Positions 20,781 to 30,129 of a stretch of DNA of 64,000 nucleotides are shown here, piece after piece. Each line of letters starts with the position of its first letter. Position 1 is the stretch's first letter. Made by a program: the position numbers and the translations under genes. Under the pieces are notes generated by a model. It saw nothing but the letters and a program-made list of their open reading frames with translations. It was not told the origin of the DNA and ran no database searches. The stretch is from Gammaproteobacteria bacterium (GTDB taxonomy: Bacteria; Pseudomonadota; Gammaproteobacteria; Burkholderiales; Gallionellaceae), in contig JAHIZO010000008.1 of NCBI GenBank assembly GCA_018814405.1, positions 124,001 to 188,000 on the forward strand, read 5' to 3'.

Positions 20781-22346
20781 CTAATGAAATTCAAGCGTGT
20801 AAACAAACTTTAGCAATCGCCTCCAACTCTGGGCGTTCTTCCGGGACTGTGGTCGCAGTGCGGTGCTGAATCGCAACGCCACCTTTCGTTCTTGCATGGT
20901 CAGCGGCTGCTGCACCGCCTGCAGCTTCTCGAGCACTTTCACATCGGCCTCCGATGCATCGTGGCGGCGACCGAGAATACGCTCACGCAGCATCTGCTCA
21001 GCCGCCTCCAGCGTCGCGATGACGAATGGCACACCAAGCGCATGCGCCAACCCACCAAACAGCGCCCGTTCTTCACGCTGCAGGAAAGCCGCATCCACCA
21101 CCACCGGATAACCCGCTTCCAGCAGCGCGCGCGCCAGATCCTGCAGCCTGCCATAGGTCTGTGCCGTCGCATCCTTACTGTAGATGTCCACATGCAAGTT
21201 GCTACTGCCTGCCAGCGCCGACAAGCCAAACAGTCTTTTGCGCTCCACATCGGAGCGGATGCGCACGGCACCCAGTTGCTCGATGACATATTGTGCAAAG
21301 GTGGTCTTGCCGGAACCGGGCAGACCGTGGGTGATGATCAGGGCAGTTCTCCTGTCGGACAGGCATCGCTGCGCCAAGGTCAGATGTGATCTGCATCCTC
21401 GTAAATGCCGCGTGCGTGCATCGTCACTGATACCGGATTGGCTGGCGCGGATGGCCACCACCTTGGCGCGTACCGTTGCACGGCAGGCCAGATAGAAGCG
21501 CAACACACCCACACCCGTGTAATCGCCGCTCGCTTCCAGATAGGCATTCAAGTATCGCCAGGCAAAGTCGATACGACCATGGTGCAGCAGATCCATCATG
21601 GTGAATGCGACTTCGTCCATCACATCTATCCAGCGCAATGCCGGTGAGAACTCGATGCAGTCAAACGGCACGGACTCGTCGTCGATGAGCGCAATATTGC
21701 CCAGATGCAGATCGCCATGGCATTCGCGCACACGCCCTGCACTGCGGCGCGATGCGAACAATGCCGCGCGACTTTCCCATTCGCGCATCGTCGCCTGCTC
21801 CAGCGCAGTCACTTGCTGCAGGTCGGCTGCGTCCGTCAACAGCGTGCGCAGTTGCTCGAAGTTTTGCATCGCGGCAGCGCGGATGGTTTCGGCGTTTCCA
21901 TATATCGTTAGCACATCGACTGTCGCGGCTCGCTCATGGAAACGCGCCACGCTGCCCGCCAATGCATCGATATGCGACGGCTCGATGCACCCCTGCTGCA
22001 AGCACGTATCCATTAGTGCGCCATCCGCAAAGCGGCGCATCTTCACCGCGTATTCGATGGCGGGCTGCACACCAAACTGCGGCGCATCCACGCTGCCGCC
22101 TATGCTCACCACTTCAAGATATAGGCTGGGCGCGGTGCGCCGATTCAGACGCACCTCTTCCGCGCAGAAATATTGCCGGGAGGACAGTTCGAGATAGTTG
22201 AGAAAGCCGAGGTCTATGGCTTTCTTGATCTTGTATGCATATTCGCCGATCAACAACACCCATGAGATGTGTGTCTCGATCACCCGCGCCGCATGCATCT
22301 TTTGCAGTGCATCGATCAAGCGGCGCTGGTCGGCGAGTGTCGTCAT
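20781..22346 (-). CDS. aminoglycoside-phosphotransferase-like / P-loop ATPase fusion protein
   Basis: Cytoplasmic protein of 521 residues with two enzyme modules. The N-terminal module (about 1-330) is kinase-like, with HGDLHLGNIALID and the metal motif FDCIEFSP near 220-235. The C-terminal module (about 335-510) is a zeta-toxin/AAA-like P-loop kinase with Walker A GLPGSGKTT near 345, then RIRSDVERKRLFGL. This fused form (COG2187 plus COG0645 type) is widespread and of unknown substrate. It is not evidence of aminoglycoside resistance. The gene follows hslR with a 3 bp gap on the same strand. Confidence 0.8.
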   Translation of the reverse strand: MTTLADQRRLIDALQKMHAARVIETHISWVLLIGEYAYKIKKAIDLGFLNYLELSSRQYFCAEEVRLNRRTAPSLYLEVVSIGGSVDAPQFGVQPAIEYAVKMRRFADGALMDTCLQQGCIEPSHIDALAGSVARFHERAATVDVLTIYGNAETIRAAAMQNFEQLRTLLTDAADLQQVTALEQATMREWESRAALFASRRSAGRVRECHGDLHLGNIALIDDESVPFDCIEFSPALRWIDVMDEVAFTMMDLLHHGRIDFAWRYLNAYLEASGDYTGVGVLRFYLACRATVRAKVVAIRASQSGISDDARTRHLRGCRSHLTLAQRCLSDRRTALIITHGLPGSGKTTFAQYVIEQLGAVRIRSDVERKRLFGLSALAGSSNLHVDIYSKDATAQTYGRLQDLARALLEAGYPVVVDAAFLQREERALFGGLAHALGVPFVIATLEAAEQMLRERILGRRHDASEADVKVLEKLQAVQQPLTMQERKVALRFSTALRPQSRKNAQSWRRLLKFVYTLEFH

Positions 22347-22349
22347 GCC

Positions 22350-22772
22350 CTATTCGAAATCGCCCCATGCACTTTTGCGCGAGCTGGGCTTGCCCTCCAC
22401 CATGCGCGAGATCTCGCGCCGATCGCGCTTGGTCGGACGGCCTTTCAGTTCGGACTGCGGCAACAGTTTATTCTGCTCAGCCTGTACCGCGCGGCGCTTC
22501 TTGCTCTCGTCCGTTTCGCGATACAACTTCTGCGCGACCGGTGCGGGACCGCGTTTACCGGACAGTTCCAATATCTCGATCTCGTGCTGATAAGGACCAA
22601 GGCGGATGACCAACACGTCGCCCACGCCCACGGTCTTGGCCTGCTTGATGCGCCCACCGTCCATGGTCACTTTGCCGCTCTCGACGGCATCGGCAGCGAT
22701 GCTGCGCGTCTTGAAGAAGCGTGCCGCCCACAGCCATTTGTCGACGCGAAGTTTTTCTGCTGGTTCGTTCAT
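22350..22772 (-). CDS. hslR: S4-domain RNA-binding heat-shock protein Hsp15
   Basis: Protein of 140 residues that binds nascent-chain-blocked 50S subunits and helps recycle stalled ribosomes. The S4 domain opens with RVDKWLWAARFFKTRS (residues 9-24), then VTMDGGRIKQAKTVGVGDVLVI. A basic C-terminal tail (GRPTKRDRREISRM) fits HslR. It is the first gene of a minus-strand pair and is divergent from the efflux operon. Confidence 0.88.
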   Translation of the reverse strand: MNEPAEKLRVDKWLWAARFFKTRSIAADAVESGKVTMDGGRIKQAKTVGVGDVLVIRLGPYQHEIEILELSGKRGPAPVAQKLYRETDESKKRRAVQAEQNKLLPQSELKGRPTKRDRREISRMVEGKPSSRKSAWGDFE

Positions 22773-22990
22773 TTTGTTTCAATCGATCGGTCTTATCTGT
22801 GAAGAATTGTAAAGTTTTCGTAGCGCAGGAACCATCGGTACATACTGGCATCCGATGCCTCGGATTGTGGGTGAGTCGGAATGATGCGTCAAACAAGAAA
22901 TGACCCTTCCGGTTTATACAAATCGCCACTCATCCTCTATAGAATTCTGCTTGTATTCGACCGCCTTGGTCACCCCTTTGAAAGGTTGAT

Positions 22991-24412
22991 GTGAAAGCGC
23001 CGCTCCGCACACTGATGTTACTCGTTCCACTAGCCGGTTGCGCCGTAGGGCCGGACTACGTCAGGCAAGACCCCGCCGCACCTGCCAACTGGAGTGACAC
23101 CACAGGCACACGCATCTCGGCACAACAACAAGACATCTCGCAATGGTGGCAAAAACTTAACGATCCGCTGCTGAATGAATTGATCACCACCGCGCTGCGC
23201 AACAGCCCGGACATACGCAGTGCACGCGCCAAGCTGCTGGAATCACGCGCGCGCCTCAACCTTTCCGATGCCAACTTCATGCCCAAGTTGAATGGTGCGC
23301 TGGGTGCCGATCGCAGCAAGACTGGTAGCGCTTCACCCGCCAATCAGTTCAACGCTGGTTTCGATGCCAGCTGGGAGATCGATCTGTTCGGCGGCCTGCG
23401 TCGTGCCTCGGAAGCGGCGGAAGCGGATGCCGGTGCCACGTTGGCGAATCTTTACAACACACAGGTCTCACTCGCTGCGGAAGTCACGCTGAACTATGTA
23501 CAACTGCGCAGCTTGCAGCAGCGCCTCGCCATCGCGCGCAACAATCTGGCTGCGCAACGCGAGACGCTGAAGATCACCGAGTGGCGCGCACAAGCAGGAC
23601 TGGTCACCTCGATGGAAGTGGAACAGGCAAACAGCAATCTGCAACAGACTTTGGCCGGCATTCCCACTCTGGCGACCAATCTGAGCAAGAGCGAGAATCG
23701 ATTGGCGGTGTTGTTGGGACAGTTCCCCACTACGCTGCATGAGAAGTTGAATGCGCCTGCCGCACTCCCGCCTTTGCCGGACGAGATAGCACTCAGCATC
23801 CCCGCTGACACACTGCGCCAGCGCCCCGATGTGCAAGCCGCAGAACGACATGTGGCGGCGGAGACTGCGCGCATCGGACAAGAGACTGCAGTGCGCTATC
23901 CATCGTTCTCGCTCAGCGGCAGTCTGGGTTGGAAGGCGCTCACTACCGGTGCACTCGGTGACAGTGCAAACTTGACGCGCTCACTCTCCGCCAGTCTGGC
24001 ACAGACCATCTTCGACGGCGGCCGCTTGAGCAGTCGTGTCACGGCGCAGAACGCTGTGCAACAACAGGCACTGATCGCGTATGAACAAACTGTGCTGGTT
24101 GCGCTGGAAGAGATGGAGAACGCCTTGACCGCATATGCCAACAGCCACGAACGTCGCGCCGCATTACAGAACGCTTCAACCTCTGCACGCAATGCCGCGC
24201 TGATGGCGCGCCAACGTTACGAAGGCGGCTTGATCGATTTTCAAAGTGTGCTCGATACCGACCGCACCCTGCTCTCCAGCGAAGATAGTTTGGCCAGCGC
24301 CGAGTTAGATGAGCGCGCGGCATTGATCAGTTTGTACAAAGCAATGGGCGGCGGTTGGAACGAAGATGCCGCCCTGCCCGTTGCCTCAACCGACAAAGGC
24401 TCCCAACCATGA
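22991..24412 (+). CDS. outer-membrane efflux lipoprotein (NodT/OprM family)
   Basis: TolC-type outer-membrane channel of 473 residues. The start is GTG at 22991 (AAAGG upstream). A lipoprotein signal peptide ends in the lipobox LAGC, then AVGPDYVRQDP, the usual start of NodT-family exit ducts. Two OEP repeats follow, with RPDVQAAERH near 278 and the closing DRTLLSSEDSLASAE. It should span the outer membrane and periplasm as a trimer. Its stop overlaps the MacA-like gene by 4 bp, making one four-gene pump operon. Confidence 0.88.
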   Translation: MKAPLRTLMLLVPLAGCAVGPDYVRQDPAAPANWSDTTGTRISAQQQDISQWWQKLNDPLLNELITTALRNSPDIRSARAKLLESRARLNLSDANFMPKLNGALGADRSKTGSASPANQFNAGFDASWEIDLFGGLRRASEAAEADAGATLANLYNTQVSLAAEVTLNYVQLRSLQQRLAIARNNLAAQRETLKITEWRAQAGLVTSMEVEQANSNLQQTLAGIPTLATNLSKSENRLAVLLGQFPTTLHEKLNAPAALPPLPDEIALSIPADTLRQRPDVQAAERHVAAETARIGQETAVRYPSFSLSGSLGWKALTTGALGDSANLTRSLSASLAQTIFDGGRLSSRVTAQNAVQQQALIAYEQTVLVALEEMENALTAYANSHERRAALQNASTSARNAALMARQRYEGGLIDFQSVLDTDRTLLSSEDSLASAELDERAALISLYKAMGGGWNEDAALPVASTDKGSQP

Positions 24413-25689
24413 ATGACAATTCAAAATCCAGCCAACAAATGTTGCGCGCCATCTCAATTTCCTCCGGCAACAGCAAACGCAAGCGCGTGCTGACGATCGC
24501 GCTGATCGTGGTCACCGTCTTGCTGATCGGCTGGTGGTTATGGCCAAAGTCGAATGACGCTGGCAATGGTAGCTACCTCACCGAAGACGCTGCCATCGGC
24601 GACTTATCCGTAACCGTGTCGGCTACCGGCAATCTGTATCCCACCAATCAGGTGGATGTGGGTAGCGAGCTATCCGGCATCGTCGAGAGCGTGCTGGTGG
24701 ATGAGAACGATCTGGTCAAACGCGGTCAGGTGTTGGTTAAGCTCGATCTTTCCAAACTGAACGATCAGGTAGTCAAATCACAAGCCGCCGTACTCGCCGC
24801 ACAAGCGCAGGTAGCGCAGATGCAAGCCACGGTGAAGGAATCACGCGCCACGCTGGCACGTCTGCGTCAGGTGGCAGAACTGACCGGAGGCAAAGTGCCA
24901 TCACGCAGCGAACTGGAAGCGGCTGAAGCAGCTGCGAGCCGTGCTGAAGCGAACGAAGCCAATGCACGCGCGGCTGCGGCACAGGCCTCCGCCACGTTGC
25001 GCTCCGACCAGACCAACCTGTCCAAAGCCATCATCCGCTCGCCCATCGACGGCATCGTGCTGACGCGCAAGATCGAGCCGGGGCAGACCGTTGCTGCTTC
25101 ATTGCAAGCCCCTGTGCTATTCACCATCGCGGAAGACCTTGCGCGTATGCAGTTGCAGGTGGATGTGGATGAAGCAGATGTGAGTCAGGTGAAGAACGGC
25201 CAGACCGCCTACTTCATGGTCGATGCTTGGCCGGGTCGTAAATATCCGGCCCAGATCGCGCGCGTCGGTTTCGGCGCACAGACCACCGACGGCGTGGTGA
25301 CCTACAAGACACTGCTGAATGTCTCCAACGCCGACCTGAGTCTGCGTCCCGGCATGACTGCTACCGCCGAGATATCCACCGCGAATCTGCAAGGGGCACT
25401 CCTGATACCGAATGCCGCGTTGCGCTTCACGCCTGCGACGAGCAAGGCTTCTTCCTCCGGTGGCTTTGTCGCCAGCCTGATGCCGCGCCGACCACAGCAG
25501 CCCAAGCAGGTAAAAGAGAACTCATCAAACGGCAGCACCACACGCACCATCTGGGTGCTGCAAGACAAGAAAACGACGCCTATCGAGGTCACTGTCGGCC
25601 TCACGGACGGACGCCGCACACAAGTTGTGAGTGGCGATCTGAAAGCGGGTGCACGCGTCATCATCGGCATGCAGAAATCCGCAAAATGA
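24409..25689 (+). CDS. macA: MacA-like periplasmic adaptor (membrane fusion protein)
   Basis: Protein of 426 residues from the ATG overlapping the previous stop. One N-terminal membrane anchor (about 27-46) follows a basic stretch. A lipoyl half-motif (VGSELSGIVESVLVDENDLV) is near 85, a helical hairpin rich in Ala/Glu runs from about 115 to 205, then the second lipoyl half (IRSPIDGIVLTRKIEPGQTV), beta-barrel and membrane-proximal domains. A low-complexity insertion (ASSSGG, RRPQQPKQ) lies near 345-370. It should link the ABC permease to the outer-membrane channel. Confidence 0.88.
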   Translation: MNDNSKSSQQMLRAISISSGNSKRKRVLTIALIVVTVLLIGWWLWPKSNDAGNGSYLTEDAAIGDLSVTVSATGNLYPTNQVDVGSELSGIVESVLVDENDLVKRGQVLVKLDLSKLNDQVVKSQAAVLAAQAQVAQMQATVKESRATLARLRQVAELTGGKVPSRSELEAAEAAASRAEANEANARAAAAQASATLRSDQTNLSKAIIRSPIDGIVLTRKIEPGQTVAASLQAPVLFTIAEDLARMQLQVDVDEADVSQVKNGQTAYFMVDAWPGRKYPAQIARVGFGAQTTDGVVTYKTLLNVSNADLSLRPGMTATAEISTANLQGALLIPNAALRFTPATSKASSSGGFVASLMPRRPQQPKQVKENSSNGSTTRTIWVLQDKKTTPIEVTVGLTDGRRTQVVSGDLKAGARVIIGMQKSAK

Positions 25690-26411
25690 ATGACGCATCG
25701 ATCACCGTCGAACCCGATGCACTGATACAGCTGGCTGGCATCACCAAGACCTACGGTCGTGGTCAGGCAGAGTTTCAAGCCTTGAAAGGTGTGGATTTGA
25801 GCATCCGTCAGGGCGAATTCGTCGCCATCATGGGGCCCAGCGGTTCCGGAAAATCGACCGCGATGAACATCTTGGGCTGTCTCGACACGCCGACCTCGGG
25901 TGCCTATCTGTTCGAAGGTGTGCATGTGGAGAATCTGTCGCGCGACCAACGCGCGTTGCTGCGGCGCAACTATCTCGGTTTTGTGTTCCAGGGTTTCAAT
26001 CTACTGGCTCGCACCACCGCGCAGGAGAACGTGGAACTGCCCTTGCTCTATCGCGGCGAGACAGCCGAAGCGCGGCACGAGATCGGCATGGCAGCATTGC
26101 GCTCGGTCGGACTGGAAGAGTGGGCGCATCACACTTCGTCAGAACTGTCCGGCGGTCAGCAACAGCGCGTCGCCATCGCGCGCGCCATCGTCACCAATCC
26201 GAAAGTGCTGCTGGCCGACGAGCCGACCGGCAACCTCGATTCCAAACGCGGCCACGAGATCATGGAACTACTGGTCGGCATGAACCGCGACCACGGCATC
26301 ACCATCCTCATGGTGACACATGAACCGGACATCGCCGCCTACGCCAAACGCGTGGTGCACTTCGTCGACGGCGAGATCGCGCACGACAACGAGAACGGAG
26401 GCACAGCATGA
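25686..26411 (+). CDS. MacB-type ABC transporter ATPase
   Basis: ATP-binding subunit of 241 residues. It has Walker [10 protein letters not shown] near 56, a Q-loop ([17 protein letters not shown]), the ABC signature [14 protein letters not shown] near 155, Walker [14 protein letters not shown] and the H-loop VTHEPD. It belongs to the LolD/MacB class that drives mechanotransmission rather than substrate passage through the membrane. It overlaps its neighbours by 4 bp on both sides. In E. coli MacB this domain is fused to the permease; here it is separate. Confidence 0.92.
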   Translation: MNDASITVEPDALIQLAGITKTYGRGQAEFQALKGVDLSIRQGEFVAIMGPSGSGKSTAMNILGCLDTPTSGAYLFEGVHVENLSRDQRALLRRNYLGFVFQGFNLLARTTAQENVELPLLYRGETAEARHEIGMAALRSVGLEEWAHHTSSELSGGQQQRVAIARAIVTNPKVLLADEPTGNLDSKRGHEIMELLVGMNRDHGITILMVTHEPDIAAYAKRVVHFVDGEIAHDNENGGTA

Positions 26412-27616
26412 TGGGCTGGACCACCCTGCTGCTCGCCTTGCGCGAAATACGGCGCAACCTGATGCGCTCCTTCCTCACCGTGCTGGGCATTGTCATCGGT
26501 GTGGCCGCCGTGGTCACCATGGTGACGCTGGGCAACGGTGCGACGCAGTCGGTGTCCGACCAGATCTCCAGCCTCGGTAGTAACCTGCTGATGCTGCGTC
26601 CCGGCCAGCGCATGGGGCCGGGTAGCAGTTCCGGTGCGCCAAATTTCAAGGCTGAGGATGCGGAAGCAATCAAGACACAAGTCGGCTCGCTCAAGGCGGT
26701 CGCGCCCACTGTTAGCCGCACTAGCGTGGTGGTGGTCGGCACCAAGAACTGGGCGACTTCCATCACTGGCAGCAACAGCGACTACTTCACATCAGGCAAC
26801 TGGACGCTGGAAGATGGACGTTATTTCAGCGCCACCGAGGAACGCGCGGGCAAAGCCGTGTGCGTCATCGGTGCCACTGTGCGCAAGGAACTGTTCGAGG
26901 CGCACAGCCCGGTTGGCGACACCATGCGCATCAAACAATTCTCCTGCGAAGTGATCGGCGTGCTCGCGGCGAAAGGCCAGAGCGCGATGGGACGCGATCA
27001 GGACGACACCGTGGTGATGCCATTGCGCACCGTGCAGCGCCGACTCACCGGCAAGCAGGACGTGAACACCATCCTCATCTCGATGCAGGACGGCGCATCG
27101 ACCGAGCAAGTGACCAACCAACTCACCGTGCTGATGCGCGAGCGACGCAAACTGTCCGACAACGAGGACGACGATTTCAGCATCCGCGACACCAAAGAGA
27201 TCGCGCAGACGCTGTCCGGCGCCATCGGCACCATGACCGCACTACTCGGCGCGGTCGCGGCGGTGAGCCTGCTGGTGGGCGGAATCGGCATCATGAATAT
27301 CATGCTGGTGTCGGTGACCGAGCGAACACGAGAGATCGGCATCCGCCTCGCCATCGGCGCGCTAGAGAAAGAAGTGCTGATGCAGTTCCTCACCGAAGCA
27401 GTGGTGTTGTCCGCGTTCGGTGGATTGGTGGGATTGTTGCTGGCGGCCATCGCCTGCTACGGATTGGCCTCCGTGCTATCGCTGCCCTTTCTGTTCAGCC
27501 CCAGCATCAATCTGCTCGCCTTCGGTTTCTCTGCGGCTATCGGCGTGATCTTCGGTTATGTTCCGGCAAGACGGGCGGCGCAGCTCGATCCGATCGAGGC
27601 ATTGCGGCACGAGTGA
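26408..27616 (+). CDS. macB: MacB-type ABC transporter permease (FtsX-like)
   Basis: Inner-membrane permease of 402 residues. TM1 is at about 20-40, then a large periplasmic MacB_PCD domain (about 45-270), and three more membrane segments within the FtsX domain (about 275-390). TERTREIGIRLAIGA near 312 is the family motif, and the protein ends with DPIEALRHE. With the three preceding genes it forms a tripartite pump for macrolide-like compounds, peptides or lipids; the substrate is not predictable. Confidence 0.9.
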   Translation: MMGWTTLLLALREIRRNLMRSFLTVLGIVIGVAAVVTMVTLGNGATQSVSDQISSLGSNLLMLRPGQRMGPGSSSGAPNFKAEDAEAIKTQVGSLKAVAPTVSRTSVVVVGTKNWATSITGSNSDYFTSGNWTLEDGRYFSATEERAGKAVCVIGATVRKELFEAHSPVGDTMRIKQFSCEVIGVLAAKGQSAMGRDQDDTVVMPLRTVQRRLTGKQDVNTILISMQDGASTEQVTNQLTVLMRERRKLSDNEDDDFSIRDTKEIAQTLSGAIGTMTALLGAVAAVSLLVGGIGIMNIMLVSVTERTREIGIRLAIGALEKEVLMQFLTEAVVLSAFGGLVGLLLAAIACYGLASVLSLPFLFSPSINLLAFGFSAAIGVIFGYVPARRAAQLDPIEALRHE

Positions 27617-27633
27617 CCCATACACAGGAATAC

Positions 27634-27658
27634 TGCAGTCGGCCATAATCCGACTGCA
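27634..27658 (+). terminator. stem-loop after the efflux operon
   Basis: A perfect 9-bp inverted repeat (TGCAGTCGG / CCGACTGCA, 7-base loop) lies 17 bases after the permease stop. It has no immediate T-run, so it may be a weak terminator or an mRNA-end stabiliser. Confidence 0.4.
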
Positions 27659-27715
27659 AGCGACGCAATGGCTTCCTTTTCTCATGTTGTTTTTATTTGA
27701 TACAAGGAGAGACAC

Positions 27716-28087
27716 ATGAAGATCCTATTCAATAAGAATGAAGTTGTGGCAACGGCCCAATACATTGTGGACAACAATCCACGTTCCAATGCGCCATCGC
27801 TGATCCCCCATACGGATCGGGGATATCAACCCGTTCGTGGCGAGGTGGATGAGATCCTGAACAACATACGCACCCTTGCGCGAAAGAATAAGGACGCTTT
27901 CAACGCTGTTCAACAACAAAGAGCGGCTGGCGATACCGACTGCAATCCCCTATTGCAAGAGTGGATCGAGGTATTGGGTGTGGGAGGCTATTGGATCATC
28001 GCGGAGGTAGAGGACGATGCGATCAATTTCGCGCTCGCCGTATCCCCTTGGTTTGGAGAAGACTTGATCATCGAAGAAGATATCTGA
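27716..28087 (+). CDS. hypothetical protein
   Basis: Cytoplasmic protein of 123 residues with a good ribosome site (AAGGAGAG) before the ATG. It has no signal peptide or membrane segment. The N-terminal half is basic, and the C-terminal third (VGGYWIIAEVEDDAINFALAVSP) is hydrophobic and acidic, ending in EDLIIEEDI. I do not recognise the family. It lies between the efflux operon and a convergent diguanylate cyclase. Confidence 0.55.
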   Translation: MKILFNKNEVVATAQYIVDNNPRSNAPSLIPHTDRGYQPVRGEVDEILNNIRTLARKNKDAFNAVQQQRAAGDTDCNPLLQEWIEVLGVGGYWIIAEVEDDAINFALAVSPWFGEDLIIEEDI

Positions 28088-28177
28088 GCAGACCGTTCGT
28101 CGATCCTTCGGCTTTTCGCCTGCGCGGCATAGCTTTATCGGATCGATGCGTTGCGGCTCGAATCAGGCCGTCAGTCG

Positions 28178-29530
28178 TCAAGCTGCCTTGCGCTTCACCT
28201 TCTCTTCGTACATCTGCCGGTCAGCCATCTTCAAGACCTGGTCCAGCGTGCCGCCCACAGCAGGGCACATCGCGACACCGACCGACACACCCACATGCAG
28301 GCGCTGGCCTTCGAACATGATGGGGGCCTCAATCTCGCTGCGCAATCTTTCTACCAGCGGCTGTAGCGTCTCCGGATCCACCTCGTCCATCAGCACGATG
28401 AATTCGTCCCCGCCCCAGCGGGCGATCGTATCGTTCGCCCGCACGATCTCTTTGGCGCGTTGCGCCACCGCCAGCAACACGGCATCACCCGCCTTGTGGC
28501 CGTAACTGTCGTTGACCGATTTGAAGCCGTCCAGATCGAGGAACAAGATGGCACAGCTCTGCTCGGGTTTGCGCTTGTGCCTGGCGAAGATCATATCTGC
28601 CCTATCCTCCAGCAGATGGCGATTCGGCAATCCGGTCAGCTGGTCGTACATGGCCAAGGTGGCCAGATCGGAACGGCTGCGGATCAGCATATACATCATC
28701 CAGCCGGCGATCGACGCCAGCACAATGGACAGCAGACGTATCAACAAATCCGCCCGATCAAAGCCGGTATCACGCAACGAGCGCACGGCGATTACCCATT
28801 CGCCGCCCGGGATATCAATCTCCTGCGTGAATGCATCATCCCTGTCGAACAGTGAGGCATTCCCCAGCACCATACCTCCGTCGGCACCCGCACCGTCGCG
28901 GCCGCGTATGGCGAACTCGAACTGCTGCGGATCCACGCCCGATGCAATCACCTCGGCGAACGAATCGAGGTCGATGACGGTAGAGAGCAGCCCCCAGTAC
29001 TTGTTGTCGATATACAGCGGAACGCGATAGATCAGACCGCGCCCGCCCTGCACCAGATTTACCGGACCGGCCAGGGCAGGCACCCCACTATCGATGATCT
29101 TCTTCACCATGGGCCATTGCTCGGGATGATCGGGGTAGCGCAAGCCTAACGCGCCTTCATTGCCGGCATGCGGATAGACGTAGCGGATGGTGTGGCCGAC
29201 CGCCACGCCGAAATTGCGGATATGGCCGCTGCTCTTGTGCAAGACAGCCAGGATGCCGTTGACCTCATTGGACTGCAGATCATTGTTGCGCACCACCAGA
29301 TAGCTGCCCAGACCGCTGCTCAGGTACAGCAGCGAATTCAATTCACTCTCCGTCTGGGCACGCAGCTTGGCACTGAAAGCCACACTGTCGCGGAAGAATT
29401 CTTCCTTCCGGTCTTCGGCGCGATTGTGCAGGATCAGCTCCCCCATCGCCGCAACGAGCAGGAACACACCTGCCGCACCTGCCAATGCGATGCGATGACT
29501 GCGAATGAACAAACTGATTTGGTTTTTCAA
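28178..29530 (-). CDS. membrane CHASE-like diguanylate cyclase
   Basis: Protein of 450 residues from a TTG at 29530, chosen because AGGGG sits 7 bases upstream; the longer frame to 29581 also begins with TTG but lacks such a site. TM1 is at about 14-32 and a periplasmic CHASE-type domain at about 40-255 (with RNFGVAVGHTIRYVYPHAGN). TM2 is at about 263-283, then the GGDEF domain. The RANDTIARWGGDEF block keeps both the active site and an RxxD inhibition site. It should synthesise c-di-GMP in response to an extracytoplasmic signal. It has no EAL domain. Confidence 0.85.
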   Translation of the reverse strand: MKNQISLFIRSHRIALAGAAGVFLLVAAMGELILHNRAEDRKEEFFRDSVAFSAKLRAQTESELNSLLYLSSGLGSYLVVRNNDLQSNEVNGILAVLHKSSGHIRNFGVAVGHTIRYVYPHAGNEGALGLRYPDHPEQWPMVKKIIDSGVPALAGPVNLVQGGRGLIYRVPLYIDNKYWGLLSTVIDLDSFAEVIASGVDPQQFEFAIRGRDGAGADGGMVLGNASLFDRDDAFTQEIDIPGGEWVIAVRSLRDTGFDRADLLIRLLSIVLASIAGWMMYMLIRSRSDLATLAMYDQLTGLPNRHLLEDRADMIFARHKRKPEQSCAILFLDLDGFKSVNDSYGHKAGDAVLLAVAQRAKEIVRANDTIARWGGDEFIVLMDEVDPETLQPLVERLRSEIEAPIMFEGQRLHVGVSVGVAMCPAVGGTLDQVLKMADRQMYEEKVKRKAA

Positions 29531-29606
29531 GCTACATCCCCTAGTGTAGAGAATCTTCCTCTTCGCATAGTGTGCGGTCAATATGCATTACTCGCCGCAG
29601 GGCAGG

Positions 29607-30119
29607 CTAGCGCGCAGCAAGCAGCGATCGATAGATCGCAAGGTCTTTCGCCGAATAGCAGCAGAAGATGACTTCCTGCAAGGTCGCATCATTGTTCATG
29701 AAACCCTGCACTGCCTGCACGGCGATATGCGCCGCCTCATCTATTGGATAACCGTACACGCCGGTGCTGATGGACGGAAAGGCGATGGAATTCAGTCCGA
29801 GACTGGCGGCGATCTCCAGCGAGCTCAGGTAGCAGGCTGCGAGCAACGCCGCTTCACCATGCGAGCCCCCCTGCCAGACCGGACCGACGGTGTGGATGAT
29901 GTACTTCGCGGGGAGGCGGTATGCGCTGGTGAGTTTCGCATCGCCGGTGTCGCATCCGTTCAGACCGCGACACTCCTCCAGCAACTCCGGCCCAGCCGCG
30001 CGATGGATCGCGCCGTCCACCCCGCCTCCGCCCAGCAGCGAGTTGTTCGCGGCATTGACGATGGCATCGACCTTGAGCGTCGTGATGTCAGCCTGTAGTA
30101 CATGGATAACGACGCTCAT
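29607..30119 (-). CDS. ymdB: macro-domain O-acetyl-ADP-ribose deacetylase
   Basis: Macro-domain protein of 170 residues. It has the ADP-ribose-binding signatures [22 protein letters not shown] near 17-38 and [10 protein letters not shown] near 117-126. Such enzymes remove acetyl or ADP-ribosyl groups from ADP-ribose adducts, and E. coli YmdB also modulates RNase III. The gene starts 10 bp after the amino acid decarboxylase stop on the same strand, so they are probably co-transcribed. The link between the two activities is not obvious. Confidence 0.88.
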   Translation of the reverse strand: MSVVIHVLQADITTLKVDAIVNAANNSLLGGGGVDGAIHRAAGPELLEECRGLNGCDTGDAKLTSAYRLPAKYIIHTVGPVWQGGSHGEAALLAACYLSSLEIAASLGLNSIAFPSISTGVYGYPIDEAAHIAVQAVQGFMNNDATLQEVIFCCYSAKDLAIYRSLLAAR

Positions 30120-30129
30120 TGCGGCAGGA

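Noticed and set aside
20781..22346. Aminoglycoside resistance gene
   Set aside because: The kinase-like domain is fused to a P-loop ATPase in a common housekeeping arrangement of unknown substrate; no resistance context.
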